Shown here: piece by piece, positions 34,420 through 49,715 of the stretch | Numbering within the stretch: the first letter of the stretch is position 1 | Layout of the letters: the number at the start of each line of letters is the position of its first letter | Source of the DNA: UBA2357 sp041916775 | GTDB lineage: Bacteria > Pseudomonadota > Gammaproteobacteria > Burkholderiales > Rhodocyclaceae | NCBI GenBank assembly: GCA_041916775.1 | Contig: JAYRYZ010000019.1 | Coordinates: forward strand, 1 to 64,000 | Direction: 5' to 3' | Length of the DNA: 64,000 bases | Program-made: the position numbers and the translations under genes | Notes under the pieces: generated by a model | What the model saw: only the letters and a program-made list of their open reading frames with translations | Database searches by the model: none | What the model was told of the DNA's origin: nothing

Positions 34420-35832
34420 ATGCACTCCGCTGCCCCCCAGTACATCGAGAACAAGACCTTCGACGAAATCAGCATCGGCGACTGCGCCCAGCTGATCCGC
34501 ACCCTCAAGCCGGACGACATCCACCTGTTCGCGGCGATGTCGGGTGATGTGAACCCCACCCACGTGGATACCGAGTACGCGCGCTCCAGCCAGTTCCGCG
34601 AGGTGGTCGGCCACAGCATGTGGGGCAGCACGCTGATCTCCACCGTGCTCGGCACCGAATTCCCCGGCCCGGGTACCGTGTATGTCTCGCAGGGGCTCAA
34701 CTTCTGGCGCCCGATCACGATCGGCGACACGCTCACGATCACCGTCACCTGCCGCGAGAAGTACGAGCACAATCATCACATCGTGTTCGACTGCCTGGCG
34801 GTGAACCAGGACGGCATGAAGATCATCGACGGCGTGGCCGAGGTGCAGGCGCCCACCGAGAAGATCAAGCGCCCGCGCATGCAGCTGCCGGAGGTCACGA
34901 TCTCCGACAAGGAACTGCGTTACCGCCACCTGCTGTCGGTGGCGACCGGCCTGTCGCCGATCCCGATCGCGGTCGCCCACCCGTGCGACGCCGAGTCACT
35001 GCGCGGGCCGATCCAGGCCGCCCACGCCGGGCTGGTCGATCCTATTCTGGTGGGCCCCGAATCCCGCATCCGCGCCGTGGCCGAGGAGCAAGGCCTGGAT
35101 CTACGCGGCTTTCGCATCGTCGACACCGCTCACAGCCACGCCTCGGCCGAGGCCGCGGTGGCGCTGTGCCGTGACGGGGGCGTCGAGGCACTGATGAAGG
35201 GCTCGCTGCACACCGACGAGCTGATGAGCGCGGTGGTCTCCAAGGCCACCGGCCTGCGCACCGCGCGCCGCATCAGCCACGTATTCATGGCGGACGTGCC
35301 GACCTACCCGCACCCGCTGATGATCACCGACGCGGCGATCAACATCGAGCCGACGCTGGCCGACAAGGTCGACATCATCCAGAACGCGATCGACCTCGCC
35401 CACAACCTGGGTCTGGTCGAGCCCAAGGTGGCGATCCTCGCCGCGGTCGAGACGGTGAACCCCAACATGCGCTCCACCATCGACGCCGCCGCGCTGTGCA
35501 AGATGGCCGACCGCGGCCAGATCAAGGGCGGCCTGCTCGACGGCCCGCTCGCCTTCGACAACGCCGTGTCGCTGGTCGCGGCCAAGACCAAGGGCATCCG
35601 CTCGCTGGTTGCGGGCAACGCCGACATCTTGGTGGTGCCCGACCTCGAATCCGGCAACATGGTCGCGAAGCAGCTGGAATACCTCGCCAACGCGCTGATG
35701 GCCGGCGTGGTGTTGGGTGCGCGCGTGCCCATCGTGCTCACCAGCCGCGCCGACACCGCAGAGACGCGCGCGGCCTCGTGCGCGATCGTGCAGCTCATGG
35801 CGCACAAGAAGCGCGCGGCGGCGGCATCATGA
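34420..35832 (+). CDS. MaoC-like hydratase fused to phosphate acetyltransferase
   Basis: A 470-residue two-domain protein. Residues ~1-150 are a hot-dog MaoC-type (R)-enoyl-CoA hydratase-like domain with FAAMSGDVNPTHVD, containing the catalytic Asp and His, and VVGHSMWGSTLIS. From about residue 166 a phosphate acetyl/butyryltransferase domain follows (HPCDAESLRGPIQAAH, ALMKGSLHTDELM, RRISHVFMADVPTYPHPL). The family is annotated as bifunctional enoyl-CoA hydratase/phosphate acetyltransferase. It interconverts acyl-CoA and acyl phosphate. The last 4 bases overlap ackA, so the acyl phosphate can pass to AckA. ATG 34420 is used with GAGAGA upstream. Confidence 0.93.
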   Translation: MHSAAPQYIENKTFDEISIGDCAQLIRTLKPDDIHLFAAMSGDVNPTHVDTEYARSSQFREVVGHSMWGSTLISTVLGTEFPGPGTVYVSQGLNFWRPITIGDTLTITVTCREKYEHNHHIVFDCLAVNQDGMKIIDGVAEVQAPTEKIKRPRMQLPEVTISDKELRYRHLLSVATGLSPIPIAVAHPCDAESLRGPIQAAHAGLVDPILVGPESRIRAVAEEQGLDLRGFRIVDTAHSHASAEAAVALCRDGGVEALMKGSLHTDELMSAVVSKATGLRTARRISHVFMADVPTYPHPLMITDAAINIEPTLADKVDIIQNAIDLAHNLGLVEPKVAILAAVETVNPNMRSTIDAAALCKMADRGQIKGGLLDGPLAFDNAVSLVAAKTKGIRSLVAGNADILVVPDLESGNMVAKQLEYLANALMAGVVLGARVPIVLTSRADTAETRAASCAIVQLMAHKKRAAAAS

Positions 35833-37013
35833 AAGCCGTCCTCGTCCTCAACGCAGGCTCCAGCAGCCTGAAGTTCGCGCTTTACCCGATCAATGGCGAG
35901 CTCGCCGAAGCGCCGGCCATTTCCGGCCAGATCGAGGGCATCGGTGCGAACCCCGAGATGACCGCGAAGACCGCCGACGGCCACAAGGTGACCCAGGCGG
36001 TGAGCACCGCCGGTGGCCACAGCGAGCAGCATCGCGACGCGCTGAACCACCTCTTCGGCTGGCTTGCGGCCAACAACCCGGCGCTGGAGATCGTCGCCGC
36101 CGGCCATCGCGTCGTGCATGGTGGCGAGCGCTACAGCGCGCCGATCCGCCTCACGCCCGAGCTGCTACTGGAACTCGACGCCTTCGTGCCGCTGGCACCG
36201 CTGCATCAGCCGCACAACCTGCGCGCGGTGCGCGCGCTGGGCGAGCTGATGCCCGAGATCCCGCAGATTGCCTGCTTCGATACCGCCTTCCACCGCACCC
36301 AGCCGGCGGTGGCGCAAGCCTTCGCGCTGCCGCGCAGCCTGTCGGCGGAAGGCATCAAGCGTTACGGCTTCCACGGCCTGTCCTACGACTACGTCGCGCG
36401 CCAGCTGCCGGAGGTGATCGGCGAGCGCGCCGGCGGCGCGGTGGTGATCGCGCATCTCGGCAACGGCGCCTCGATGGCGGCGCTGCGCAACGGCAAGAGC
36501 GTGGCCTCGACGATGGGCTTCACTGCGGTCGAGGGGCTGATGATGGGCACCCGCACCGGCAGCCTGGATCCGGGCGTGATGCTCTACCTGATGGAGCAGA
36601 AGGGCATGGACGCGAAGGCGCTCACCCGGCTGCTGTACAAGGAATCCGGCCTCCTGGGCGTGTCCGGCATCAGCCAGGACATGCGTGCGCTGCTCGCCTC
36701 CGACGCGCCGGAAGCGGCCGAGGCGGTGGATCTCTTCTGCTACCGCATCGCCCGCGAGCTCGGCTCGCTCTCGGCCGCAGCCGGCGGGCTGGATGCGCTG
36801 GTGTTCACCGGCGGCATCGGCGAGCACGCTGCCGCGGTACGCGAGAAGGTGGTGGCGCTCTCCGGCTGGCTGGGCCTCCGGCTCGACCCGGCGGCCAATG
36901 CCCGCGATGCGCGCCGCATCGACGCCGCGAACAGCAAGGTCGCGATCGCGGTGGTCCCCACCAACGAAGAGCGCATGATCGCGCGCTACACGGTGGACGT
37001 GCTGGGGCTCTGA
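35829..37013 (+). CDS. ackA: Acetate kinase
   Basis: A 394-residue ASKHA kinase. It begins VLVLNAGSSSLKFAL, with HRVVHGGERY, FDTAFHRTQP, RYGFHGLSYDYV, AHLGNGASMAAL and FTGGIGEHAAAVRE, all acetate-kinase signatures. It makes acetate and ATP from acetyl phosphate and ADP, or the reverse. ATG 35829 overlaps the TGA of the Pta fusion (ATGA), so the two are translationally coupled. It may use longer acyl phosphates. Confidence 0.96.
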   Translation: MKAVLVLNAGSSSLKFALYPINGELAEAPAISGQIEGIGANPEMTAKTADGHKVTQAVSTAGGHSEQHRDALNHLFGWLAANNPALEIVAAGHRVVHGGERYSAPIRLTPELLLELDAFVPLAPLHQPHNLRAVRALGELMPEIPQIACFDTAFHRTQPAVAQAFALPRSLSAEGIKRYGFHGLSYDYVARQLPEVIGERAGGAVVIAHLGNGASMAALRNGKSVASTMGFTAVEGLMMGTRTGSLDPGVMLYLMEQKGMDAKALTRLLYKESGLLGVSGISQDMRALLASDAPEAAEAVDLFCYRIARELGSLSAAAGGLDALVFTGGIGEHAAAVREKVVALSGWLGLRLDPAANARDARRIDAANSKVAIAVVPTNEERMIARYTVDVLGL

Positions 37014-37053
37014 CCCGACGCTTCCGGCACGCACGGGGCGGGGCGTCCTGCCC

Positions 37054-37803
37054 TCAGCCGCGTGCCGCGTCCCACAGCAGTTGCAAGCCGGCCAGGCCGA
37101 GCAGCACGGTCGAGATCAGCGTGAACGGCCGCTCCGGGATGCGGTGCAACAACCGCATCCCCATCCACACACCCAACGGCACCAGCGGCAACAGCAGGAG
37201 CGAGGTCATCAGCGTCTCGCGACTGAAGAGCCCGAGCCCGATGTAGAACGGCAGCTTGGCGGCGTTGATCGTCGCGAAGAAGAACACCGAGGTGGCGACG
37301 AAGGTCTGCCGCGGCAGCTGACGCCCGAGCAGGTAGATGATGAGCGGTGGCCCGCCGGCGTGCGCGAGGGTGCTGGTGAAACCCGAGCCGATGCCCGACA
37401 GCCACGCCCAGCGCGGCCCGAGCACGCGCGTGCTGCGGGCATTGCGGCGCAGCAGGCGGTCGGCCACGAACACCACCGAGATCAGCCCGAGCGCGAGCTT
37501 CACCGCGCGGTCCGACAGCACGCCGAAGAGCACACTGCCGAGCAGGATGCCGAGCAGCGCGGCGGGAATCAGGCGCTTCAACTCATCGGTCGCGCCCTGG
37601 CCCTTCCACGCGCGGATGCCGACGAGGTCGATCGCCATCAGCACCGGCAACACCACCGCCACCGCATCGCGCGGCGAGATCCAGATCGACATGAGGGGCA
37701 CCGCGAGGCCGCCCAGCGCCCCACCCAGCCCCGACTTCGAGATGCCGGTGATCAGGATCGCGAACGCGCTGACCAACCAGCCGGTGACACCCAGTTCCGA
37801 CAC
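37054..37803 (-). CDS. TSUP-family transporter (TauE/SafE-like)
   Basis: A 249-residue polytopic membrane protein with about eight helices. The two halves carry the family marks SKSGLGGALGGLAVPLMSI and GIGSGFTSTLAHAGGPP. TSUP proteins export or import sulfite, sulfoacetate and related anions; the substrate is unknown. The start is taken as GTG 37803, which has CAGGGAGTC at good spacing, over a longer start at 37845. Confidence 0.85.
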   Translation of the reverse strand: MSELGVTGWLVSAFAILITGISKSGLGGALGGLAVPLMSIWISPRDAVAVVLPVLMAIDLVGIRAWKGQGATDELKRLIPAALLGILLGSVLFGVLSDRAVKLALGLISVVFVADRLLRRNARSTRVLGPRWAWLSGIGSGFTSTLAHAGGPPLIIYLLGRQLPRQTFVATSVFFFATINAAKLPFYIGLGLFSRETLMTSLLLLPLVPLGVWMGMRLLHRIPERPFTLISTVLLGLAGLQLLWDAARG

Positions 37804-37881
37804 GGTGACTCCCTGAAATGCATTCGGGGGATGGCGCGCTGCCATCCCCCGAATCGTCGAACACGTGGTTCCGTCGCGGCC

Positions 37882-39348
<1,467 letters not shown>

Positions 39349-39349
39349 G

Positions 39350-44023
<4,674 letters not shown>

Positions 44024-44123
44024 CGCACTCATCCTCAACGACACAAATCAAAGCCGGCCGGGCCGGCATGGAACGGGTGGCTGCATCGCAAGCAATAAAC
44101 GCACCATGAATAATGGTCGCGTC

Positions 44124-44153
44124 AAAAAAAGCCGGGGCGCTTGCAACCGGCTT
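44124..44153 (-). terminator. Intrinsic terminator in the gltB leader
   Basis: Read on the minus strand, AAGCCGG and CCGGCTT form a perfect 7-bp stem around an 11-base loop and are followed directly by a run of T residues. It ends 100 bases before the gltB start codon and lies downstream of the promoter at 44217-44245. It may end dgt transcripts, attenuate gltBD or end a small RNA. Confidence 0.75.
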
Positions 44154-44216
44154 CCGGGGCAGGTACGCAGGCACGCGCGCACGACAACCCCAACCTACAA
44201 TTCAGGCGGACTTCGG

Positions 44217-44245
44217 AATATACGCGCGTGAAACCCCTCGTTCAA
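44217..44245 (-). promoter_or_regulatory. Sigma70 promoter upstream of gltBD
   Basis: Minus-strand TTGAAC (44245-44240) and TATATT (44222-44217) are separated by exactly 17 bases, each five of six to consensus. It lies between the end of dgt and gltB and would give a leader of about 190 nt. Confidence 0.75.
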
Positions 44246-44278
44246 GAGTTTTTTGCACCGCACTAAGCGCATGAACGC

Positions 44279-45403
44279 TCAGAAGATTTCACCCACCGCG
44301 AAGAGGCGGCGATGCTCCTTGATGGCGTAGCGGTCGGTCATGCCGGCAATGTAGTCGGCGATCGCCCTCGGCTTGTCGTCGGCCGCACGGACCTGGTACT
44401 GAGGTGGCAGCAGCCGCGGGTCGGACATGAAGGCGTCGAAGAGTTCGGTAAGAGTACGCTTTGCCTTGCCTGTCATGCGCAGCACTTGATAGTGCCAGTA
44501 GAGATTCTCGCGTAGGAAGCGCTTGAGTTCGGCCAGACCGGGCATCAGCGCCTGGGAGTAGGCGACGAGCCGTTCCGCAGCGCGGACGTCGTCGAGCGTC
44601 TCGATGCCGGCCGCGGCGATGTTCGCACGCGTCTGAGTGATGAGATCGGTCGCCATGCGATTGATCATGCGCCGGATCGTCTCATGGATGAGCCTTCGCC
44701 CGGAGAGCCCCGGCCACGCCGCCTCGACCTCGCGCCGGTGCTCCATGAAGAGCCCGACATCTTCAAGCTGGGCAAGGGTGATCAGTCCCGAACGCAACCC
44801 ATCGTCGATATCGTGATTGTTGTAGGCGATCTCGTCGGCGAGGTTGGCGATCTGCGCCTCGAGCGAGGGCTGCCCGCCTTCCAGGAAGCGACGCCCGAGC
44901 TCACCGAGATGCACCGCATTGGTGCGAGAGCAATGCTTCAGGATGCCCTCGCGAGTCTCGAACGTGAGATTGAGCCCATCGAACCCGGCGTAATGCTCCT
45001 CGAGCAGCTCGACGGTGCGCAGCGACTGCAGGTTGTGTTCGAAGCCGCCATGATCCTTCATGCACTTGTTGAGTGCATCCTGCCCGGCATGCCCGAAGGG
45101 CGTATGCCCAAGATCGTGCGCGAGCGCGATCGCCTCGGCGAGGTCCTCGTTCAGCGACAGGGTGCGTGCGATGCTGCGGCAGATCTGCGCGACCTCGATA
45201 CTGTGTGTCAGCCGGGTGCGGAAGAGATCCCCCTCATGATTGACGAAGACCTGCGTCTTGTACTCCAGGCGACGGAACGCAGTGGAGTGCACGATGCGGT
45301 CGCGGTCGCGCTGAAACTCGCTGCGGATGCCGGGTGGAGGTTCGGCATGGCGCCGCCCACGCGAGAACGCGTCACTGACCGCGTAGGAGGCGAGCGTCGT
45401 CAT
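44279..45403 (-). CDS. dgt: Deoxyguanosinetriphosphate triphosphohydrolase-like protein
   Basis: A 374-residue HD-domain protein. RLTHSIEVAQ and AHDLGHTPFGHAGQ give the HD metal site, after FRRLEYKTQVF. The family splits dNTPs into nucleoside and triphosphate. It overlaps the aroB stop by one base at ATG 45403 (a GTG three bases upstream is also possible), so it ends the pil-aro operon. Substrate choice is inferred from the family. Confidence 0.92.
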   Translation of the reverse strand: MTTLASYAVSDAFSRGRRHAEPPPGIRSEFQRDRDRIVHSTAFRRLEYKTQVFVNHEGDLFRTRLTHSIEVAQICRSIARTLSLNEDLAEAIALAHDLGHTPFGHAGQDALNKCMKDHGGFEHNLQSLRTVELLEEHYAGFDGLNLTFETREGILKHCSRTNAVHLGELGRRFLEGGQPSLEAQIANLADEIAYNNHDIDDGLRSGLITLAQLEDVGLFMEHRREVEAAWPGLSGRRLIHETIRRMINRMATDLITQTRANIAAAGIETLDDVRAAERLVAYSQALMPGLAELKRFLRENLYWHYQVLRMTGKAKRTLTELFDAFMSDPRLLPPQYQVRAADDKPRAIADYIAGMTDRYAIKEHRRLFAVGEIF

Positions 45404-46485
45404 CACGCGCAGCGTGCCCTGATCGCTGCGGCAATGTCGTCACGAGACGCACCGCCATGGATCACCGCCTCGCCGATATCGCGCAACAGGATGAGGCGCA
45501 AGCGTCCGTCCTCGACCTTCTTGTCGCCCGCCATCAGCGCAAGATAGCGCTCCACCTCCAGCGCCGGGCCGAACACCGGCAGGCCCGCCCGCTGGTGGAT
45601 GCGCTCGATGCGCGCCACCGTGGCGTCGTCGATCCAGCCCAGCCGGCGCGAGAGCTCTGCCGCCATCATCGTGCCTGCGGCAACCGCCTCGCCGTGCAGC
45701 CACTCGCCATACCCCAGCCCGGCCTCGATCGCATGACCGAAGGTGTGACCGAGGTTCAGCAGCGCGCGCTCGCCCTGCTCGGTCTCGTCGGCGGCGACCA
45801 CCTCCGCCTTGTTGGCGCAGGAACGCTCGACCGCAAACGCGAGAAGCTCCGGGTCGCGCGCGCAGAGGCCATCGATATTGACCTCCATCCACTCGAAGAA
45901 GGCACGGTCGCGGATCAGCCCGTACTTGATCACCTCGGCGAGCCCGGCAGCGAGCTCGCGCTCCGGCAAGGTGTCGAGGGTGGCGATGTCGGCCAGCACC
46001 AGGCGCGGCTGGTAGAAGGCGCCGATCATGTTCTTGCCGAGCGGGTGGTTGATCGCGGTCTTGCCACCGACCGACGAGTCCACCTGAGAGAGCAGCGTGG
46101 TGGGGATCTGGATGAAGGGCATGCCACGCTGGTAGGCCGATGCAGCGAAGCCGACCATGTCGCCGACCACACCGCCGCCCAGCGCGATCAGCGTCGTCGA
46201 ACGCTCGCAGCGCTCCGCGAGCAGCGCATCGAAGATCAGGTTGAGCGTCTGCCAGTTCTTGTGGGCTTCGCCATCGGGCAGGACCACACTACTCACCGCG
46301 ACACCGGCATCGCGCAGGGTACGGACCAGACCTTCCAGATAGAGCGGGCCGACGACGTCGTTGGTGACGATCGCAGCGCGCGGTCTTTTCAGATAAGGCA
46401 GCAGCAGGCTGGCATCGCCGAGGAGCCCCCGGCCGATATGTATGGGATAGCTACGCTCACCCAGAGCGACATTCAGAGTGCGCAT
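45403..46485 (-). CDS. aroB: 3-Dehydroquinate synthase
   Basis: A 360-residue AroB, usual length. The NAD site GGGVVGDMVGFAASAYQRG and the metal ligands in LNLGHTFGHAIE and LHGEAVAAG are present. It converts DAHP to 3-dehydroquinate, the second shikimate step. It overlaps the end of aroK by 29 nt and dgt by one base. Confidence 0.97.
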   Translation of the reverse strand: MRTLNVALGERSYPIHIGRGLLGDASLLLPYLKRPRAAIVTNDVVGPLYLEGLVRTLRDAGVAVSSVVLPDGEAHKNWQTLNLIFDALLAERCERSTTLIALGGGVVGDMVGFAASAYQRGMPFIQIPTTLLSQVDSSVGGKTAINHPLGKNMIGAFYQPRLVLADIATLDTLPERELAAGLAEVIKYGLIRDRAFFEWMEVNIDGLCARDPELLAFAVERSCANKAEVVAADETEQGERALLNLGHTFGHAIEAGLGYGEWLHGEAVAAGTMMAAELSRRLGWIDDATVARIERIHQRAGLPVFGPALEVERYLALMAGDKKVEDGRLRLILLRDIGEAVIHGGASRDDIAAAIRARCA

Positions 46486-47035
46486 GGTCGCGGCAGAATT
46501 CCTCGATGGCTTGGTCGACATGCCTAACCATACCACCGGGGTTACCCCTTCCGCCATCGATGACGATGTCCGCAACCTCACGGTAGAGCGGGTCGCGCTC
46601 ACGAAACAGCGACTCGATGCGCTCACGCGGGTTGGGCACCTGCAGCAGCGGGCGCGACTTGTCGTTGCGGGTACGCTCGTGGAGGATGCGCGGCGGCACG
46701 TTGAGGTAGATGACGATGCCGCGCGAGGCAAGAAGCGCGCGGTTGTCGGGGTTGAGCACGACACCACCGCCAGTCGCAAGGACGAGCCCCTGCTCCTGCG
46801 TCAACTCGTCCAGCAGCAGGCTCTCACGCCGCCGGAAGCCGGCCTCGCCCTCGATCTCGAAGATGGTCGCCACCTTGACCCCGAGGCGCGCTTCCAGCTC
46901 GTGGTCGCAGTCGATGAAGCGCAAGCCCTTGCGGCGCGCGTATTCACGCCCGACCGTGGTCTTGCCGGCCCCCATCAGGCCGACAAGAATCACCAGGGAA
47001 GCGTCCGGCGCCCCCCGGACTTCTGTGGTACTCAA
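46457..47035 (-). CDS. aroK: Shikimate kinase
   Basis: A 192-residue kinase with P-loop GLMGAGKTTVG, FIDCDHELEARLG (Asp ligands), GEAGFRRRES, ATGGGVVL and RPLL in the lid. It phosphorylates shikimate. The only start that keeps the full P-loop domain is TTG 47035, which overlaps the pilQ stop (TTGA); translation is therefore probably coupled to pilQ. pilQ-aroK-aroB order is standard in beta- and gammaproteobacteria. Confidence 0.93.
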   Translation of the reverse strand: MSTTEVRGAPDASLVILVGLMGAGKTTVGREYARRKGLRFIDCDHELEARLGVKVATIFEIEGEAGFRRRESLLLDELTQEQGLVLATGGGVVLNPDNRALLASRGIVIYLNVPPRILHERTRNDKSRPLLQVPNPRERIESLFRERDPLYREVADIVIDGGRGNPGGMVRHVDQAIEEFCRDHAHSECRSG

Positions 47036-49191
47036 CGCAAGGACAGCTCTTCGCCGACGATGCGCGGGGTGATGAACACGAGCAGTTCGCGCTGGTTCGA
47101 TACCCGGTTGGTGCTGCGGAAGAGTGCGCCGACCACGGGCAGCTCGCCGAGCAAGGGCACACGCGCCTCGCTGGTGGTTTCCTCTTCGGTGAAGATGCCA
47201 CCGATGACGACCGTACCTCCGTTCTCGACCAGCACTTCTGTCTTGACGTTCTTGGTGTCGACCGCAGGAACCTCGAAGCGCGCGTCGAAGCGCGGCTGAT
47301 CCTTGTTCACCAGCACCTGCAGCTGGATGCGGCCGTCCGGTGTGATCAGCGGCTTCACCTTCAGCGACAGCACCGCCTTCTTGAACGAGGTGCTGGTCGC
47401 GCCCGAACTGCTCGCCTCTTGGTATGGGATCTCGGTACCTTGCTCGATCGAGGCCTCCACCTGGTTCGCGGTCAGCACTCGCGGGCTGGAGACGACCCGG
47501 CCACGGCCATCGGACTCGAGCGCGCTGAGTTCGAGGTTGAGGAAGCGGGTCGCGGCGTTGTTCCAGAGGATCATCGAAAGCGCGCCAGCGCCAGCAGGGG
47601 CAGGCATGTTGACATTGAGACCACCCGGCGTCAGCGACCCCATCGCGGCAACCTCGCCGGATGCGAGCGACGGCACCATGCCACCACCGATCGTCGCCTT
47701 GCGGATGGGGTTGCCATCCGCATCGAAACCGACGGTACGACCGGTAACCCCGCCAACACCGAGTCGCACCCCGAGATCACGCGCAAAATTCTTCTCTGCC
47801 TCGACGATGCGCGACTCGATCAGCACCTGGCGCGGCGCGGTGTCGATCTCGGTAATCAGACGACGCACATCCGCCAGGCGCGAGCCGATATCGGTGACGA
47901 AAACCTTGTTGCTGCGATCGTCGAAGACCACGCTGCCGCGTTGCGACAGCACCGACTGATCCTTGTTGCTGAGGAAGGCGAAGATCTCGCGTGCGCGGTG
48001 GTAGTTGATCTGGAAGCTTTCGGTCAGCAGCGGTTCCAGATCGCCAATCTGCGCCTTCGCCTCGAGTTGCATCTTTTCGCGGGCCGCGAGCTCGTCGCCC
48101 GGCGCGATCCAGATCACGTTGCCGTTCTTGCGCATGTCCAGACCCTTGGCCTGGAGGATGATGTCGAGCGCCTGATCCCAGGGCACATCCTTCAGCCGCA
48201 GGGTGAGGTTGCCCTGCACCGAGTCGCTGGTGACGATGTTGAAGTTGGTGAAATCGGCGATCACCTGCAGCACCGAGCGCACGTCGATGTTCTGGAAATT
48301 CAGCGACAGCTTCTCGCCCAGGAACTCGCCCGGACGCCCACCCTGCACCAGCTTGTTGGGATCCTCGACGACGCGCTTCACCTCGAGCACGAACTGGTTG
48401 TCGCTCTGGTAGGCATTGTGTTCCCACATGCCGTTGGGCGTCACCACCAGGCGAGCATTCTCGCCTTGCATATCGGCGACCATCGCGGTGACCGGCGTGG
48501 CGAAGTCGGTCACGTCGGAGCGACGACGCAGGTGCTCGGGTAGCGACGACTTGAGAAACTCTACGACGAGATTCCCGCCCTGCGGACGGATGTCGATACC
48601 GGTTTCGGGGCTGGACAACTGCACGACGATACGCGCCTCGCCATCCTTGCCACGACGGAAATTGATGTCCTGGATGGGTCGGCTCACCGCGAGCGCATCC
48701 GGACGCGGCGCAGCGAAGTTCGCGAGCGCAGCCCCCACCGCGGTCGAGGTCACCGTCTCGCGCACGATGGGCGTGAGCGCGATCACAACATCCCGCCCTT
48801 CCACACGCGTTTCGTAGGGCGAGATCTTCGTCATGTTCAGCACCAGCCGGGTGCGATCACCGACCTGGACGATGTTTGCGCTGCGCAGGTCGCCCTGCGA
48901 GACGTCCTGCTGGGTGCGCCCCAGTGCATTGGCAGTGGCCGGAAAATCGAACGCGATCCGCGGCGGTTCGGCAACGCTGAAGCTGGCAGGAGGATCGCTG
49001 AGCGCCGACTTCATGCGCAGGCGCACATAGGTCGTGCCGCCCTGCTGCGCGACATCGAGGCTCTCGATCTGATTGGCCGCAGGCAAGGACTGGACTTCGG
49101 ACTGGCCGACCTCCTGGGCCAGCACGGCAGGAGCGGTGGCGCCCAGGGCCGCAGCGAATGCGACGACGGCCATCACGGTTTGACTTTTCAT
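47032..49191 (-). CDS. pilQ: Type IV pilus secretin PilQ
   Basis: A 719-residue outer-membrane secretin. A signal peptide ends at VLAQE near residue 26. Two AMIN-type domains fill the first ~260 residues, then STN/N0 and N1 domains (LSLNFQNIDVRSVLQVIADF, DQALDIILQAKGLDM), and the secretin gate domain (VVIGGIFTEEE, LGELPVVGALFRS). It forms the pore for the pilus. ATG 49191 has AGGAG upstream. It is the last pil gene of pilMNOPQ. Confidence 0.97.
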   Translation of the reverse strand: MKSQTVMAVVAFAAALGATAPAVLAQEVGQSEVQSLPAANQIESLDVAQQGGTTYVRLRMKSALSDPPASFSVAEPPRIAFDFPATANALGRTQQDVSQGDLRSANIVQVGDRTRLVLNMTKISPYETRVEGRDVVIALTPIVRETVTSTAVGAALANFAAPRPDALAVSRPIQDINFRRGKDGEARIVVQLSSPETGIDIRPQGGNLVVEFLKSSLPEHLRRRSDVTDFATPVTAMVADMQGENARLVVTPNGMWEHNAYQSDNQFVLEVKRVVEDPNKLVQGGRPGEFLGEKLSLNFQNIDVRSVLQVIADFTNFNIVTSDSVQGNLTLRLKDVPWDQALDIILQAKGLDMRKNGNVIWIAPGDELAAREKMQLEAKAQIGDLEPLLTESFQINYHRAREIFAFLSNKDQSVLSQRGSVVFDDRSNKVFVTDIGSRLADVRRLITEIDTAPRQVLIESRIVEAEKNFARDLGVRLGVGGVTGRTVGFDADGNPIRKATIGGGMVPSLASGEVAAMGSLTPGGLNVNMPAPAGAGALSMILWNNAATRFLNLELSALESDGRGRVVSSPRVLTANQVEASIEQGTEIPYQEASSSGATSTSFKKAVLSLKVKPLITPDGRIQLQVLVNKDQPRFDARFEVPAVDTKNVKTEVLVENGGTVVIGGIFTEEETTSEARVPLLGELPVVGALFRSTNRVSNQRELLVFITPRIVGEELSLR

Positions 49192-49200
49192 CTTCAACTC

Positions 49201-49713
49201 CTATTGCTCCTGCAATAGCAATTTGCTGGTACGTTCCACCCAATCGCCATTCATGTCTTCCACGAGTTCCAGCAAAGTGACTTCGGTTTCCTGAACTTCC
49301 GTGACCAGACCGTAGTTCTGGCCCATGTAGTTACCGACCCGGATCTGATGCAAGGTGTTGTCCACCTTCACCAGCGCGTGTCGGACATCACCCTGCATCA
49401 GCACACCGACCATGTTCAACGACTCGAGCGGATAGGCTTCGAGCGGCTCCTTGGGACGGGTGAGGTCCGGCCCCCCCTTGATCTCGACATCCGGGTTGGG
49501 CTCGGGCGCGATCCGCGACGAATCGAACGGGCTGGCCAGGGCGTCTCCCGAATAGGCGACCACAGGGAAGGGCTTGATCTCGGGTAGGGGTTTCACGCCG
49601 CCCACCATGCCCTTCTCTTGCTGCGCCATCCAGCGTTTGATGTCGTCTTGCTCGGGCGCGCAACCCACCAGCGCAAGGCCGCACAGGATGGCGATGACGG
49701 TGCGTGTATCCAT
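49201..49713 (-). CDS. pilP: Type IV pilus lipoprotein PilP
   Basis: A 170-residue lipoprotein. The signal ends in the lipobox LVGC (Cys about residue 18). The C-terminal beta domain with LNMVGVLMQGDVRHALVKVD and VRVGNYMGQNYGLV-like stretches binds PilQ and the PilN/PilO pair. ATG 49713 is used; a GTG two codons upstream overlaps the pilO stop. It lies 9 bp before pilQ. Confidence 0.95.
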   Translation of the reverse strand: MDTRTVIAILCGLALVGCAPEQDDIKRWMAQQEKGMVGGVKPLPEIKPFPVVAYSGDALASPFDSSRIAPEPNPDVEIKGGPDLTRPKEPLEAYPLESLNMVGVLMQGDVRHALVKVDNTLHQIRVGNYMGQNYGLVTEVQETEVTLLELVEDMNGDWVERTSKLLLQEQ

Positions 49714-49715
49714 GA

